DNA of 21,471 bases from Methanoregula sp. UBA471 (GTDB lineage Archaea > Halobacteriota > Methanomicrobia > Methanomicrobiales > Methanospirillaceae). Below, one piece after another: positions 1 through 6,220 of this stretch (the stretch's first letter is position 1; each line of letters opens with the position of its first letter). The stretch is from NCBI GenBank assembly GCA_002495065.1, contig DADT01000017.1, positions 1-21,471 on the forward strand. Reading direction: 5' to 3'. The notes under the pieces are model-generated. The model was not told the DNA's origin. It made no database searches and saw only the letters and a list, made by a program, of their open reading frames with translations. Made by a program: the position numbers and the translations under genes.

Positions 1-925
1 AGCCGGGATCGGCCGTGCACCAGTACACATCATTTTCCTTGATGTCAAAGACATATTTGGTCGTGTAATAAGTCCCTACCATGTAACCGCCGCAGGTGTG
101 AACAATGCCTTTGGGAGCGCCGGTCGAGCCGCTTGTATAGAGGATGAAGAGGGGGTCCTCGGCATCCATCACCTCAGGCTCACACTCATGACTGACGTCC
201 TTGATCAGGTCATAAAAATCAACTTCCATCTCGCTGTGGATCTCCACAGGCTGGTCAAGTTCCCGCCTCAGGACAACGACGTACTCAACACTGGGTGCGT
301 TGATGATAGCCTCTTCGATAACCTGCTTGTACGGGATGGACTTCCCCCGCCGGTAGGTGGCATCAGCGGTGATAACCACCTTTGCTTCAGCGCCATTTAT
401 CCTGCTGTTCAGAGCAGAGGCCCCGAATCCACCGAAAACGACGCTGTGGACCGCACCAATCCGTGCACAGGCAAGCATGGATATGACCTGTTCCGGGACC
501 ATCGGCATATAGATGCAGACACGATCTCCCCGAATAACGCCGAGTTTCTTAAGTCCGTTTGCCACCTTCTGGACTTCGCGGTAGAGCTGGCGGTACGTAA
601 AGATTCGCTCACTGCCATCCTCACCCCGCCAGATGAGCGCAACCTTATTCCGCCGCCCATTTATGACATTCCGGTCGAGGCAGTTATAGGTGATGTTCAT
701 TTTTCCGCCGGTGAACCAGCGGGCGTACGGGTAGTTCCACTCCTTCACCTTCGTATACGGGGAGAACCAGTGGAGTTCATGGGCAATTCGGTCCCAGAAC
801 CCATCAGGATCTTGTAAGAAGTCATCGTACGCCTTCTGGTAATCTCCCAGCCAGCTGTTCTGCTTGTAGGAAGGATCCGGCGTGTAATACTTTTCGGAGA
901 GTTTTACATCAAAATTGTCTGCCAT
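1..925 (-). CDS. acs: Acetyl-CoA synthetase, AMP-forming (N-terminal 308 residues, cut by window edge)
   Basis: The frame is open from ATG at 925 to the window edge. The protein would activate acetate to acetyl-AMP and then acetyl-CoA in the cytoplasm, feeding carbon assimilation. Visible features are the Acs N-terminal region, the block VVFGGFGASALNSRI followed by VVITADATYRRGK, and the adenylate-forming P-loop-like motif YTSGSTGAPKG at residues 263-273. These pieces together are characteristic of AMP-forming acetyl-CoA synthetases, normally about 630-660 residues, so roughly half of the gene is present. The C-terminal adenylation lid and catalytic lysine lie outside the window. A G-run (GGGG) about 7-10 bases before the ATG may serve as a weak ribosome site. 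A propionyl-CoA synthetase relative is a less likely alternative. Confidence 0.95.
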   Translation of the reverse strand, partial: MADNFDVKLSEKYYTPDPSYKQNSWLGDYQKAYDDFLQDPDGFWDRIAHELHWFSPYTKVKEWNYPYARWFTGGKMNITYNCLDRNVINGRRNKVALIWRGEDGSERIFTYRQLYREVQKVANGLKKLGVIRGDRVCIYMPMVPEQVISMLACARIGAVHSVVFGGFGASALNSRINGAEAKVVITADATYRRGKSIPYKQVIEEAIINAPSVEYVVVLRRELDQPVEIHSEMEVDFYDLIKDVSHECEPEVMDAEDPLFILYTSGSTGAPKGIVHTCGGYMVGTYYTTKYVFDIKENDVYWCTADPG

Positions 926-1374
926 GAAAAACCCCAATTTTCCATTATTATTAATCAATTATCCGTAATAAAGCCAGTTTTGTAAATTTCAAAAGAAATT
1001 CACACGCTGTATTCATATCGCCATGCAGTAAAATTTGCACAACAGTATAGTAAATTATCATTATTAATTATGTTGATTTTTTTGTTTTCCCTGATAGTGT
1101 ATACATCCAGGTGCTGGCTTTGGCAGGGGAAGCGGGCGATGCCATACCCACATAACACATCCACAGATAATGCCGGATTGGACGACAGTCAGTACAGAGA
1201 ATAAACCGGAAGATCCCTGCAAAAGGTGGTACTGGCTCTCAGGATCTTCCTTGATCACAATACCTGATTTGCCGGGTAATAAGGTCTGGCAATGCATCGG
1301 TGCCTTGCCAATCTTTATTGTGCGAAAAAAGGAGTCAATGTCAAAGGTGGGCAATCCGTTTGCAGGAGAGGTGC
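926..1374. other. Intergenic region upstream of acs, no clear gene
   Basis: The first 130 bases are AT-rich and should hold the acs promoter, but no single TATA box stands out. Overlapping short frames on both strands at 1064-1391 match no protein I recognise and lack good ribosome sites. A segment near 1293-1310 (a CGG-TGCCTTGCCA type string) recurs in altered form near 1778-1794, suggesting decayed repeat sequence. Confidence 0.5.
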
Positions 1375-1515
1375 ATGAAACTTACCCGTAAATCTGTAAA
1401 GAGGGGGCAGCGGGAGCCGGTCAGCCCGGTTGTTGATGCCGAAGATCTCTACAGGAGGTATCTCCGCATTCGCGCTGAACGGGAATATTTCCGGGAACGC
1501 GACAGCGGCAATTGA
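1375..1515 (+). CDS. Possible small charged protein, 46 aa
   Basis: I do not recognise this protein. The reason to list it is a good ribosome site (AGGAGAGG, ending four bases before the ATG) and a plausible composition: a basic N-terminus (MKLTRKSVKRGQRE) followed by a strongly helical, charged stretch rich in Arg, Glu and Tyr. It overlaps the end of another tiny frame beginning at 1338 (17 codons, also preceded by a GGAG), which may be chance or a leader peptide. It stands alone in a gene-poor region with no neighbour to suggest a role. A random open frame is a real possibility. Confidence 0.35.
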   Translation: MKLTRKSVKRGQREPVSPVVDAEDLYRRYLRIRAEREYFRERDSGN

Positions 1516-2210
1516 ACCTGGAGCGTCAATTCACAAGATTACCAGCGAGTCTGTAGTATATTTTGTGCAATTTTTGCGTTTTGCGTATCGTAAGCCATTG
1601 AAAATTACTGATGTATGACAGCGTTGCCGGCTTACCTGATATAAGGAGTTGTTGCCTATTCAAGCTCGCAGGAGAGAAGATCGAAGAAGACCTCATGAAT
1701 TTTTGGATTTGGTGAGGTGTATCAGAGGTCTTCTACCTTCTTTGCCTGAACCTGCGAAATAATAATGCCTTGCAAGGCACCGGCGCCTTGCCATACTTTT
1801 CTTCACCCTTCAGGAAAGAGCCAATGATTACTTTTTGTCAGATCTCTGTGAACTGCCAGAAGCGTAATACCTACGGATAACCCACACCCGGCAGGATCCG
1901 GTGGGAAGGATGACCGGCTGGCCATCATCACCTGTCACAGGACCAGGAGGGAGCTTTCGCGAGATTCATCCGGTTTACCCGTTACCGGCTGGCCGGGGGT
2001 TGTTCCCTGGTGGGTTCCGCGGGCTGTTTACTAGTGAAGATGCCTGCCAGGTGGGAAGAGTCATCCGGTATTTTTTTTTTTGTTTTGTAGGAGTGATCGT
2101 ATGAAGGGGGCATTTGAAAAGAATATGAAATTTTTTTCGATTTTTGAAAAAAAAGTGCCGGGAAAAATCTTCGGATCCGAACGTCATAAATCAATGAATC
2201 TGGGGCCTAG
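1516..2210. other. Gene-poor stretch with a long hairpin
   Basis: No convincing coding frame is visible. A perfect 9-bp inverted repeat, GAAGACCTC at 1686-1694 and GAGGTCTTC at 1725-1733, could form a hairpin followed by a pyrimidine-rich run. A palindromic GCCTTGCAAGGC lies near 1769-1780. A T-tract at about 2071-2081 precedes an AGGAGTGAT ribosome-like site and an ATG at 2101. That frame runs straight into repeat B1 and is judged spurious. Confidence 0.45.
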
Positions 2211-2212
2211 TA

Positions 2213-2365
2213 GAAACGTGCATGAACGGGAGTTCGCACCCGAACGAAGAAAAATTGTGAAGGTTCGACTGGCATCCGTAAGGCTCTTGAGAGGCCAGAT
2301 GTCGGAGTTTTCAGGTAAGTGAAGCGCCGTGGGGGCGTCCCTTCGGGGGCGGTGCAGGTCATCGC
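2213..2365 (+). repeat. Dispersed structured repeat B, copy 1 (short form)
   Basis: This begins with a GAAACGTGCATGAACGG box and a small hairpin GTTCG-cac-CCGAAC. It ends in a GC-rich hairpin region containing GGGGGCGTCCCTTCGGGGGC and a GTCATCGC tail. The same order of blocks recurs at 2411-2644, 15465-15700 (inverted) and 18764-18920. This copy is most like the 18764 copy: both carry the GTTTTCAGG and TGAAGCGCCG segments and lack the CCCCGCC hairpin of the long form. Function is unknown. A structured RNA or an abundant intergenic repeat is possible. Confidence 0.7.
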
Positions 2366-2410
2366 AATAGCGGGATTGGCACTTCCCGAAATTACCGTGG
2401 ATTTTCATGA

Positions 2411-2644
2411 GAAACGGGCATGAACAGGGATGGTTCTCACCCGAACCATGAAAATCATTAAACCATGTAATTCTATGAAGGCTCCCCGCCTCAGGGGCTC
2501 TCTAGGCACGGCGGGGCAGTACGGGGTTTACAAATATGCTTACAGGCACTGATCCGCCGCGGGGGCGCCCCGTCGGGGGCGGCGGGGTTCATCGCAAATA
2601 ATTATAAGGAATAAACATTCCATTCCTCACATCTGTTTAATTTA
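2411..2644 (+). repeat. Dispersed structured repeat B, copy 2 (long form)
   Basis: The element starts with GAAACGGGCATGAACAGG and a perfect 7-bp hairpin, ATGGTTC-tcaccc-GAACCAT. There follow a hairpin CCCCGCC (2484-2490)/GGCGGGG (2510-2516), a linker with TTTACAAATATGCTT, and a hairpin CGCCCC (2566-2571)-GTCG-GGGGCG (2576-2581). It then ends with TTCATCGCAAATAATTAT and an AT-rich tail. The copy at 15465-15700 is nearly identical over its whole length but on the opposite strand. The GC-rich hairpins stand out against AT-rich surroundings. Confidence 0.85.
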
Positions 2645-2651
2645 TTTTCAT

Positions 2652-2850
2652 GGGAAATTCTCGAAATATTTTTCTTAACGCACATTGGGAGCTACGGAAG
2701 GGAATACCTCTGCCCCGCCGCTGTGGCACCCACCATGGAGCGATAACTCCGAGAAGGTAACACGACACAATCGCAAAGCGAAGGGCGGTTCGAGGGGGAC
2801 AGGCACGGTCCCCTCCGAAAAAGGTGCTTTACAATTTGTTGGAAATTCAT
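2652..2850 (+). repeat. REP-like repeat A, copy 1
   Basis: This is a direct repeat of 15268-15451, sharing CCGCTGTGGCACCC, AGAAGGTAA, ACGACACAATC, GGACAGGCAC and GGTGCTTTAC blocks. It contains a 12-bp stem with one wobble and one mismatch around the loop AGGCACG (TTCGAGGGGGAC/GTCCCCTCCGAA, about 2788-2818). The GGGACAGGCAC hairpin resembles palindromes mobilised by REP-associated tyrosine transposases; that link is from memory and untested. An 8-bp direct repeat, GGAAATTC (2653-2660 and 2841-2848), lies at its ends. No transposase gene is present in the window. Confidence 0.75.
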
Positions 2851-2998
2851 TTTTTCTACAAAACCAAATCCGGAAAGCCTGGATATTCCCTGGGGCAATC
2901 GATCTGAAAGGCAGGACGACGATGTCCCTCCCTTTAATTACAGGTCATAAACGCCCCGCAGAATGTTTCAAAATTTGATTCAAATTCCGTTTTTCGGG

Positions 2999-3160
2999 AA
3001 TATTTTTATGTATCCAGGATTCAATCAGGCCATCAGAGCGAGTCCATTTGCTACGCACACCATCGTATGGACGAGCTCGAAATGGATGAAAAACCATAGT
3101 GCAAATGCCAAAGAAACACCCGGGGACTGATTGCCGACCTCAGTCCCCACTCCTTCTTTT
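2999..3160 (+). ncRNA. Candidate structured non-coding RNA with terminator hairpin
   Basis: No protein frame is convincing here, but the arrangement looks like a transcription unit. An AT-rich TATA-like block (AATATTTTTATG, about 2999-3010) is followed 25-30 bases later by sequence with several complementary pairs: CCAT/ATGG (3060-3070), CATTTGC (3045-3051) with GCAAATG (3101-3107), and CGAG with CTCG. It ends in a perfect 9-bp hairpin GGGGACTGA (3122-3130)/TCAGTCCCC (3140-3148) and a T-rich run. This is inference from base pairing only. Decayed repeat sequence is the alternative. Confidence 0.3.
3122..3160 (+). terminator. Hairpin with T-rich tail
   Basis: Perfect 9-bp stem, 9-base loop, followed by CTCCTTCTTTTTC. 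It may end a transcript coming from the left, or the candidate RNA described at 2999-3160. Confidence 0.45.
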
Positions 3161-3330
3161 TCACCGTTACAGAACAGATACGACGAAGTTTTTCACAGTA
3201 GTAAGAACATCCGTGTTCCCTGTCGGTCATGCATGACCAGACCCGGAAATTCAGACCCGGTTTACTTCTTCAGAGAAAAAACCGGTTAGTTTTTTATGTA
3301 AGATTTGCTGAATACGTCTGGTTCTTACTC

Positions 3331-3346
3331 AATCATATTGCCGCCA
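3331..3346 (+). repeat. Left attachment-site core (16-bp direct repeat)
   Basis: Identical to 7922-7937. Read on the minus strand, the core and the base after it give TGG CGG CAA TAT GAT TGA, that is WRQYD and a stop. This is what the original 3' end of the transcription factor S gene would have looked like before insertion. Confidence 0.85.
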
Positions 3347-3362
3347 AATGTAGAATGACAAT

Positions 3363-3377
3363 GACCATACTTATACA
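3363..3377 (+). repeat. Left arm of 15-bp terminal inverted repeat
   Basis: GACCATACTTATACA is the exact reverse complement of 7900-7914. It lies 16 bp inside the left core, while the right arm lies 7 bp inside the right core. It overlaps the TATA-like sequence of the integrase gene, so a protein bound here could both direct recombination and repress integrase transcription (inference). Confidence 0.75.
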
Positions 3378-3378
3378 A
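3371..3378 (+). promoter_or_regulatory. Probable integrase TATA box
   Basis: TTATACAA lies 33-40 bases upstream of the integrase ATG, a suitable distance for an archaeal promoter with a short leader. There is no strong ribosome site before the ATG, consistent with a short-leader transcript. Confidence 0.5.
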
Positions 3379-3410
3379 AGTTTTAATACTCCCAGCACCC
3401 AGTATCTCTT

Positions 3411-4613
3411 ATGACATATTACGGGAAGGATGTCGAACAATACCTGGATGCTGCAATGCACCCCGTACCGCTCCGGGGGAGGACGGAAGCCCCTGACCCA
3501 TTGAGGGAAGAGGATAGGAAGATCATTTCGGATTACCTGTCTGAGCGGGTGAACCTGAAACCATCTACAGCGAAGGTCATAAGCTCTTACCTGGTCGGGT
3601 TCAGCCGGGAAATGCCGATGCCATTTGGTGATGTGGATACAAAGATGGTATTGAAGTATATCGGGAAGATGAACGGGAAACTTAAACAGAATACCCGCCG
3701 CCGGTTCTATCCACTTCTGAAGACGTTCTTATCGTGGTTGTCTGATGAAGGTATCAATAAACAAATTGATCTGAAGAAGATCAACGGCAATCTGAAAGCC
3801 CCCGGCCTGGATCTTGAAGGGAGAACCCCCTCCATGATGTTAAACGGGGAAGATATCAAGAAGCTGATAGAAGCCGCTCATACTTCCAGAGATCGCGCTC
3901 TCATTGCCATGATGTATGAAGGTTCTCTGCGTCCTATTGAGGTAATTTCCGCTACCTGGCAGGATATCAATTTTGATAAATTCGGCGCACAGTTCACAAC
4001 AGCAAAGAAGACCGGAAAAAGCCGGTATATCCGGTTAATCATGTCAGCTCCTTACCTTTCCAAATGGAAGAATGACCACCCGAACCCATCAGGAGATATG
4101 CCGGTCTTTGTCAGCCTGCGAAGTGCGACAAAAATACAGCCGCTCACTCAAATGGGAGTTAAGCACCTAATCACGGGTATGAGCGAAGTACTTCCCGACA
4201 AGAAATTATTCCCGTATTTACTGCGACATTCCCGTATAACTGGTCTTATTGCTGATGAAGTACCGGAATCTGTTGTTAAAATGCAGGCATGGGGATCTGT
4301 CAATTCTCGTATGATGGGGACGTATACGCACCTTTCCAATGCCGATATTGACCGCGTTATGCTCACCCGCGCCGGTATCACTACGATCGAAACCAAGAAA
4401 GACGAATCACTGAAACCGCTGCAATGTTCCCATTGTGGAAAGGTACACGAACCGACCGCGAAGTTTTGTATCGAATGTGGGACACCATTAACGAAGGAAG
4501 CCAAGAAAGTACAATCTGAAGTAATTGCAGAATTTGAAGAAGAAGATTATACCCCGGAAGACATCCGTAAAGCAATCCAAGTATTAAGGGGCTTGAAGAA
4601 AGCCCAAACCTAA
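3411..4613 (+). CDS. Tyrosine recombinase/integrase with C-terminal zinc ribbon, 400 aa
   Basis: This enzyme probably inserts and excises the surrounding element by cutting the 16-bp core. Residues about 30-120 form a helical core-binding domain and about 140-320 the catalytic domain. Catalytic candidates are Arg174 (GSLRPIE), Lys200 or Lys203 (TAKKTGKSR), Arg272 in YLLRHSR, and the nucleophile Tyr305 (GTYTHLS). The first His of the usual HxxR box is Tyr269 and the second His position is Trp294; both are substitutions I would expect in archaeal recombinases. After residue 338 comes a zinc ribbon, Cys339-x2-Cys342 and Cys353-x2-Cys356, then an acidic helical tail. Bacterial Xer proteins lack this tail. 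The gene sits just inside the left attachment site, reading into the element. The assignment to the family is firm. Confidence 0.96.
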   Translation: MTYYGKDVEQYLDAAMHPVPLRGRTEAPDPLREEDRKIISDYLSERVNLKPSTAKVISSYLVGFSREMPMPFGDVDTKMVLKYIGKMNGKLKQNTRRRFYPLLKTFLSWLSDEGINKQIDLKKINGNLKAPGLDLEGRTPSMMLNGEDIKKLIEAAHTSRDRALIAMMYEGSLRPIEVISATWQDINFDKFGAQFTTAKKTGKSRYIRLIMSAPYLSKWKNDHPNPSGDMPVFVSLRSATKIQPLTQMGVKHLITGMSEVLPDKKLFPYLLRHSRITGLIADEVPESVVKMQAWGSVNSRMMGTYTHLSNADIDRVMLTRAGITTIETKKDESLKPLQCSHCGKVHEPTAKFCIECGTPLTKEAKKVQSEVIAEFEEEDYTPEDIRKAIQVLRGLKKAQT

Positions 4614-4844
4614 ACTCTACTTTTGAATAATGAGTGGACAATTGTCCAAACATTTATTATATTATGGTGATAATTATTATTTAGGCAGAAATGAGCTCTG
4701 CCACGGTCTACCGCATCCCTTGAACCGCGACAAGGTTCCTTGGGTGTTTGGGGGCTGGCCCCATGCTCAGTGGACGTTGGAAACAGCCCGCCATGAATCC
4801 GGAATGGAGGATCGGGTCAAAGTGCCGCGCCAGTGAGCTGGCAT
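4614..4844. promoter_or_regulatory. Control region of the small-gene cluster: palindrome, TATA-like block and leader
   Basis: A perfect 14-bp palindrome, TGGACAATTGTCCA, lies at 4635-4648. It is followed at once by an AT-rich stretch with TTTATTATATTA, a candidate TATA box, and a small hairpin GGCAGA/TCTGCC near 4684-4702. This looks like an operator next to a promoter for the rightward cluster starting at 4845, with a leader of about 150 bases. The ribbon-helix-helix proteins of the element are obvious candidate ligands (inference). No convincing gene lies between the palindrome and 4845. Confidence 0.5.
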
Positions 4845-4997
4845 ATGACAAATACACTTTTCTGTAAAAGATGCGGGTATTCTTGGAAACCTTTAATTCA
4901 GAATCCCAAATGCTGCCCGCGCTGCATGTCCCGAAAATGGAATATTGAAAGATCGACGGACTCGGTAAGGTGCCGTTCCGGGGAAGTTATGGCATGA
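4845..4997 (+). CDS. Small zinc-ribbon protein, 50 aa
   Basis: The protein carries the pattern Cys7-x2-Cys10-GYSWKP-x7-Cys24-x2-Cys27. This CxRCGYxWxP...PxCPRC arrangement I associate with small zinc proteins of archaeal viruses and plasmids. Cys23 and Cys43 are extra. Such proteins usually bind nucleic acid or protein partners; no specific role can be given. Its TGA overlaps the ATG of the next gene (ATGA, 4994-4997), so the two are probably co-translated. There is no strong ribosome site. An overlapping 34-codon frame (4763-4867) upstream could couple translation. The zinc pattern, not length, supports this as a real gene. Confidence 0.8.
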   Translation: MTNTLFCKRCGYSWKPLIQNPKCCPRCMSRKWNIERSTDSVRCRSGEVMA

Positions 4998-5134
4998 CTC
5001 AGCAAGCTGAGCCGATCCGGACCGACCGTGAGACAATCAAGAGCTTGCCATTATGGTATCAGGCATTAGCTGAGGTTCTCAAGGACAAAGGACGGCTCAT
5101 CATAACCGATGAAAAACCACCATCGGAGGGGTGA
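4994..5134 (+). CDS. Small hypothetical protein, 46 aa
   Basis: Unrecognised. The start overlaps the previous stop by four bases (ATGA). The sequence contains RTDRETIKSLPLWYQALAEV followed by LKDKGRLIITDEKPP, giving one central helix and a short strand, a composition typical of small soluble element proteins. A strong ribosome site for the following gene (GGAGGGGTGA) lies at its very end. Support comes from the tight operon packing and protein-like composition, not from homology. Confidence 0.6.
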   Translation: MTQQAEPIRTDRETIKSLPLWYQALAEVLKDKGRLIITDEKPPSEG

Positions 5135-5137
5135 GCC

Positions 5138-5212
5138 ATGCCAAAATTGGTAAATGGTGCACATTCTACTCTCGTGTTAGGAATATTAAAATTTTCTACA
5201 AAAAGAGGGTAG
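5138..5212 (+). CDS. Possible 24-aa peptide or translational relay
   Basis: The ATG is preceded by GGAGGGGTGAGCC, one of the strongest ribosome sites in the window. The frame ends after 24 codons with AAAAGAGGGTAG, whose AGAGGG serves as the ribosome site of the next gene. The peptide (MPKLVNGAHSTLVLGILKFS...) has a hydrophobic middle. It may be a real micro-protein, or a device that keeps ribosomes moving to the gene at 5216. Nothing is recognised by similarity. Confidence 0.35.
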   Translation: MPKLVNGAHSTLVLGILKFSTKRG

Positions 5213-5215
5213 ATC

Positions 5216-5428
5216 GTGAACTGCCGAATCCACCGAAACCGGCATATCCGATCACTCTTGTTTCCCCTAATTGATGTTATGGCCCCAAGTGACACTATCA
5301 ATGTTTCTGGTATTTCTAAAAACCTGAGTAATGGAAAGCGATTCATAACAGCGCAATCGGTGGCCGGAATTATACGGGAACGTGAGGATCTCGAATTGGT
5401 CAGCACCGGAATATGGAGGCGGATTTAA
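5216..5428 (+). CDS. Small winged-helix-like DNA-binding protein, 70 aa
   Basis: The start is GTG, with AGAGGG ending six bases upstream. Residues about 28-70, from DTINVSGISKNLSNGKRFI through TAQSVAGIIREREDLELV to STGIWRRI, read like a short winged helix. A helix, a VT/AQSVAGIIRER recognition helix and a terminal GIWRRI strand are visible, similar to the chromatin- or operator-binding wHTH proteins common in archaeal mobile elements. The N-terminus is basic (NCRIHRNRHIR). It is a plausible repressor or excision factor of the element (inference). Its TAA overlaps the next ATG (TAATG). Confidence 0.65.
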   Translation: MNCRIHRNRHIRSLLFPLIDVMAPSDTINVSGISKNLSNGKRFITAQSVAGIIREREDLELVSTGIWRRI

Positions 5429-5640
5429 TGACCTGCTCATTTTTAATTCCTAATTCGAGCTCGAGAGGGGGATATTTTTGCAGATCCACGAGTCCATGTC
5501 CGTATCTTAATGCTAACTTTGATTGTCCCTGTATTCAATCGGCCAGGGAGTTTGAAGCATCTATACTCAGTGACACCTACAAAGAGATCCGCAGGAAAAC
5601 CGTAGCTGCAGCCTGCAAAGATGTGGTGGTGACAAGATGA
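5428..5640 (+). CDS. Small Cys-rich protein, 70 aa
   Basis: The start at 5428 is chosen over the ATG at 5413 because GGAGG (5416-5420) is at the right distance and the ATG overlaps the previous stop. Cysteines at residues 3, 18, 24, 33, 35 and 63 include a run FC...PC...DCPC that could bind zinc or an iron-sulfur cluster. The C-terminal half (SAREFEASILSDTYKEIRRK) is helical and basic. The spacing fits no family I can name. It is supported by its operon position and ribosome site. Confidence 0.6.
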   Translation: MTCSFLIPNSSSRGGYFCRSTSPCPYLNANFDCPCIQSAREFEASILSDTYKEIRRKTVAAACKDVVVTR

Positions 5641-5723
5641 TCCTCTCTCTCTCTCTCTCTCTCTCTCGTACTCGGTACTCCGGATCTAGAGCTAGAGTAC
5701 CTATTTCAGAAAGAGGTGTTTGA
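5637..5723 (+). CDS. Possible 28-aa leader peptide spanning a (CT)12 tract
   Basis: The ATG overlaps the stop of the previous gene (ATGA). The frame runs through the CT tract, giving alternating Leu-Ser, and stops two bases before the GTG of the next gene. The peptide MILSLSLSLSRTRYSGSRAR... looks low-complexity and is unlikely to be a functional protein. Ribosomes translating it would deliver coupling to the gene at 5726. Confidence 0.25.
   Translation: MILSLSLSLSRTRYSGSRARVPISERGV
5643..5667 (+). repeat. (CT)12 dinucleotide tract
   Basis: Uninterrupted CT repeats over 25 bases, between two genes of the element cluster. Tracts of this kind change length by slipped-strand replication. Here they would alter the frame of the short leader and the spacing to the downstream hairpin. 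Confidence 0.9.
5674..5701 (+). promoter_or_regulatory. Inverted repeat GGTACTC...GAGTACC upstream of the RHH gene
   Basis: GGTACTC (5674-5680) pairs with GAGTACC (5695-5701) across 14 bases that include GATCTAGAGCTA. The same half-sites recur inside the following gene at 5896-5917. The position, just before the ribosome site AGAGGTG, suits an operator or an RNA hairpin that controls translation. Confidence 0.5.
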
Positions 5724-5725
5724 GC

Positions 5726-6220
5726 GTGGAAAGTAATCGAAAGAGAACTGCAATCTGGATTGATCCACGCTTGATTCTGATGCTTAATGATGAAGGTTGG
5801 GAATTATCCACTTTTGTCCGTCGTGCTGCACAGGAGTATCTCGAACTTCCAGAAGATCCTCGCGATAAAATCAAAGAGGAAAAATTAAAAAAAATGGTAC
5901 TCCGTATCCGGAGTACCATAACACAGGAAATTCAAGAAGCCATCAAAGCGGATGAAACTGAAAATGTAATCAAAAAAACACAGGAAGACATAATCAAAGA
6001 AAAGGAATCAAATCTTATCCACCTTGGTGAATGGATTCAAAAAAGATCTGAGTATCCAGAATTTCAACGATATTTTATACGTCATGATTATGACGATGAC
6101 ATTCTTCATAAAGTCCATTTTGCATATGAACTAGAATGTCCTGGTAGATTTTCTCATAAAGAATCATTTTGGAACGCTTTGATTTCCTGGTATAATAAAT
6201 ACGGGCGGGTGGTTAGTTGA
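5726..6220 (+). CDS. Ribbon-helix-helix and coiled-coil protein, 164 aa
   Basis: GTG is chosen because AGAGGTG ends seven bases upstream; a TTG six bases earlier is possible. Residues about 5-40 (RTAIWIDPRLI, then LMLNDEGW, then STFVRRAAQEYLEL) fit a ribbon-helix-helix DNA-binding fold. Residues about 45-110 are very rich in Lys, Glu and Ile and probably form a long helix or coiled coil. The C-terminal 50 residues (HLGEWIQKRSEYPEFQRYF...FWNALISWYNKYG) are aromatic-rich and of unknown role. A likely DNA-binding regulator or partition-type protein of the element. Its codons 57-65 contain a perfect 11-bp palindrome. The stop overlaps the TTG start of the next gene. Confidence 0.75.
   Translation: MESNRKRTAIWIDPRLILMLNDEGWELSTFVRRAAQEYLELPEDPRDKIKEEKLKKMVLRIRSTITQEIQEAIKADETENVIKKTQEDIIKEKESNLIHLGEWIQKRSEYPEFQRYFIRHDYDDDILHKVHFAYELECPGRFSHKESFWNALISWYNKYGRVVS
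5894..5919 (+). repeat. Perfect intragenic hairpin ATGGTACTCCG-TATC-CGGAGTACCAT
   Basis: An 11-bp perfect stem with a 4-base loop within the coding sequence. The core GGTACTCCG also occurs at 5674-5682 upstream of the gene. The perfect pairing inside codons (MVLRIRSTI) is more than coding alone requires, so an operator or RNA structure is suspected. Confidence 0.8.

Noticed and set aside
98..817. 239-codon plus-strand open frame
   Set aside because: It lies antisense to acs, which has clear family motifs on the minus strand, and encodes nothing recognisable.
2101..2322. 73-codon frame with an AGGAGTGAT ribosome-like site
   Set aside because: Its second half is repeat B1, whose other copies do not keep the frame; the composition of the first part is dominated by poly-A/T runs.
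2213..2644. CRISPR array
   Set aside because: The repeats are long, few, hairpin-rich and dispersed in both orientations, without regular short repeats and spacers; no cas gene is present.
4630..4836. 68-codon frame in the control region
   Set aside because: It starts within the palindrome and promoter region, has no ribosome site, and gives an unstructured sequence.
4763..4867. 34-codon frame overlapping the start of the zinc-ribbon gene at 4845
   Set aside because: No good ribosome site and no recognisable motif; kept only as a possible coupling leader.
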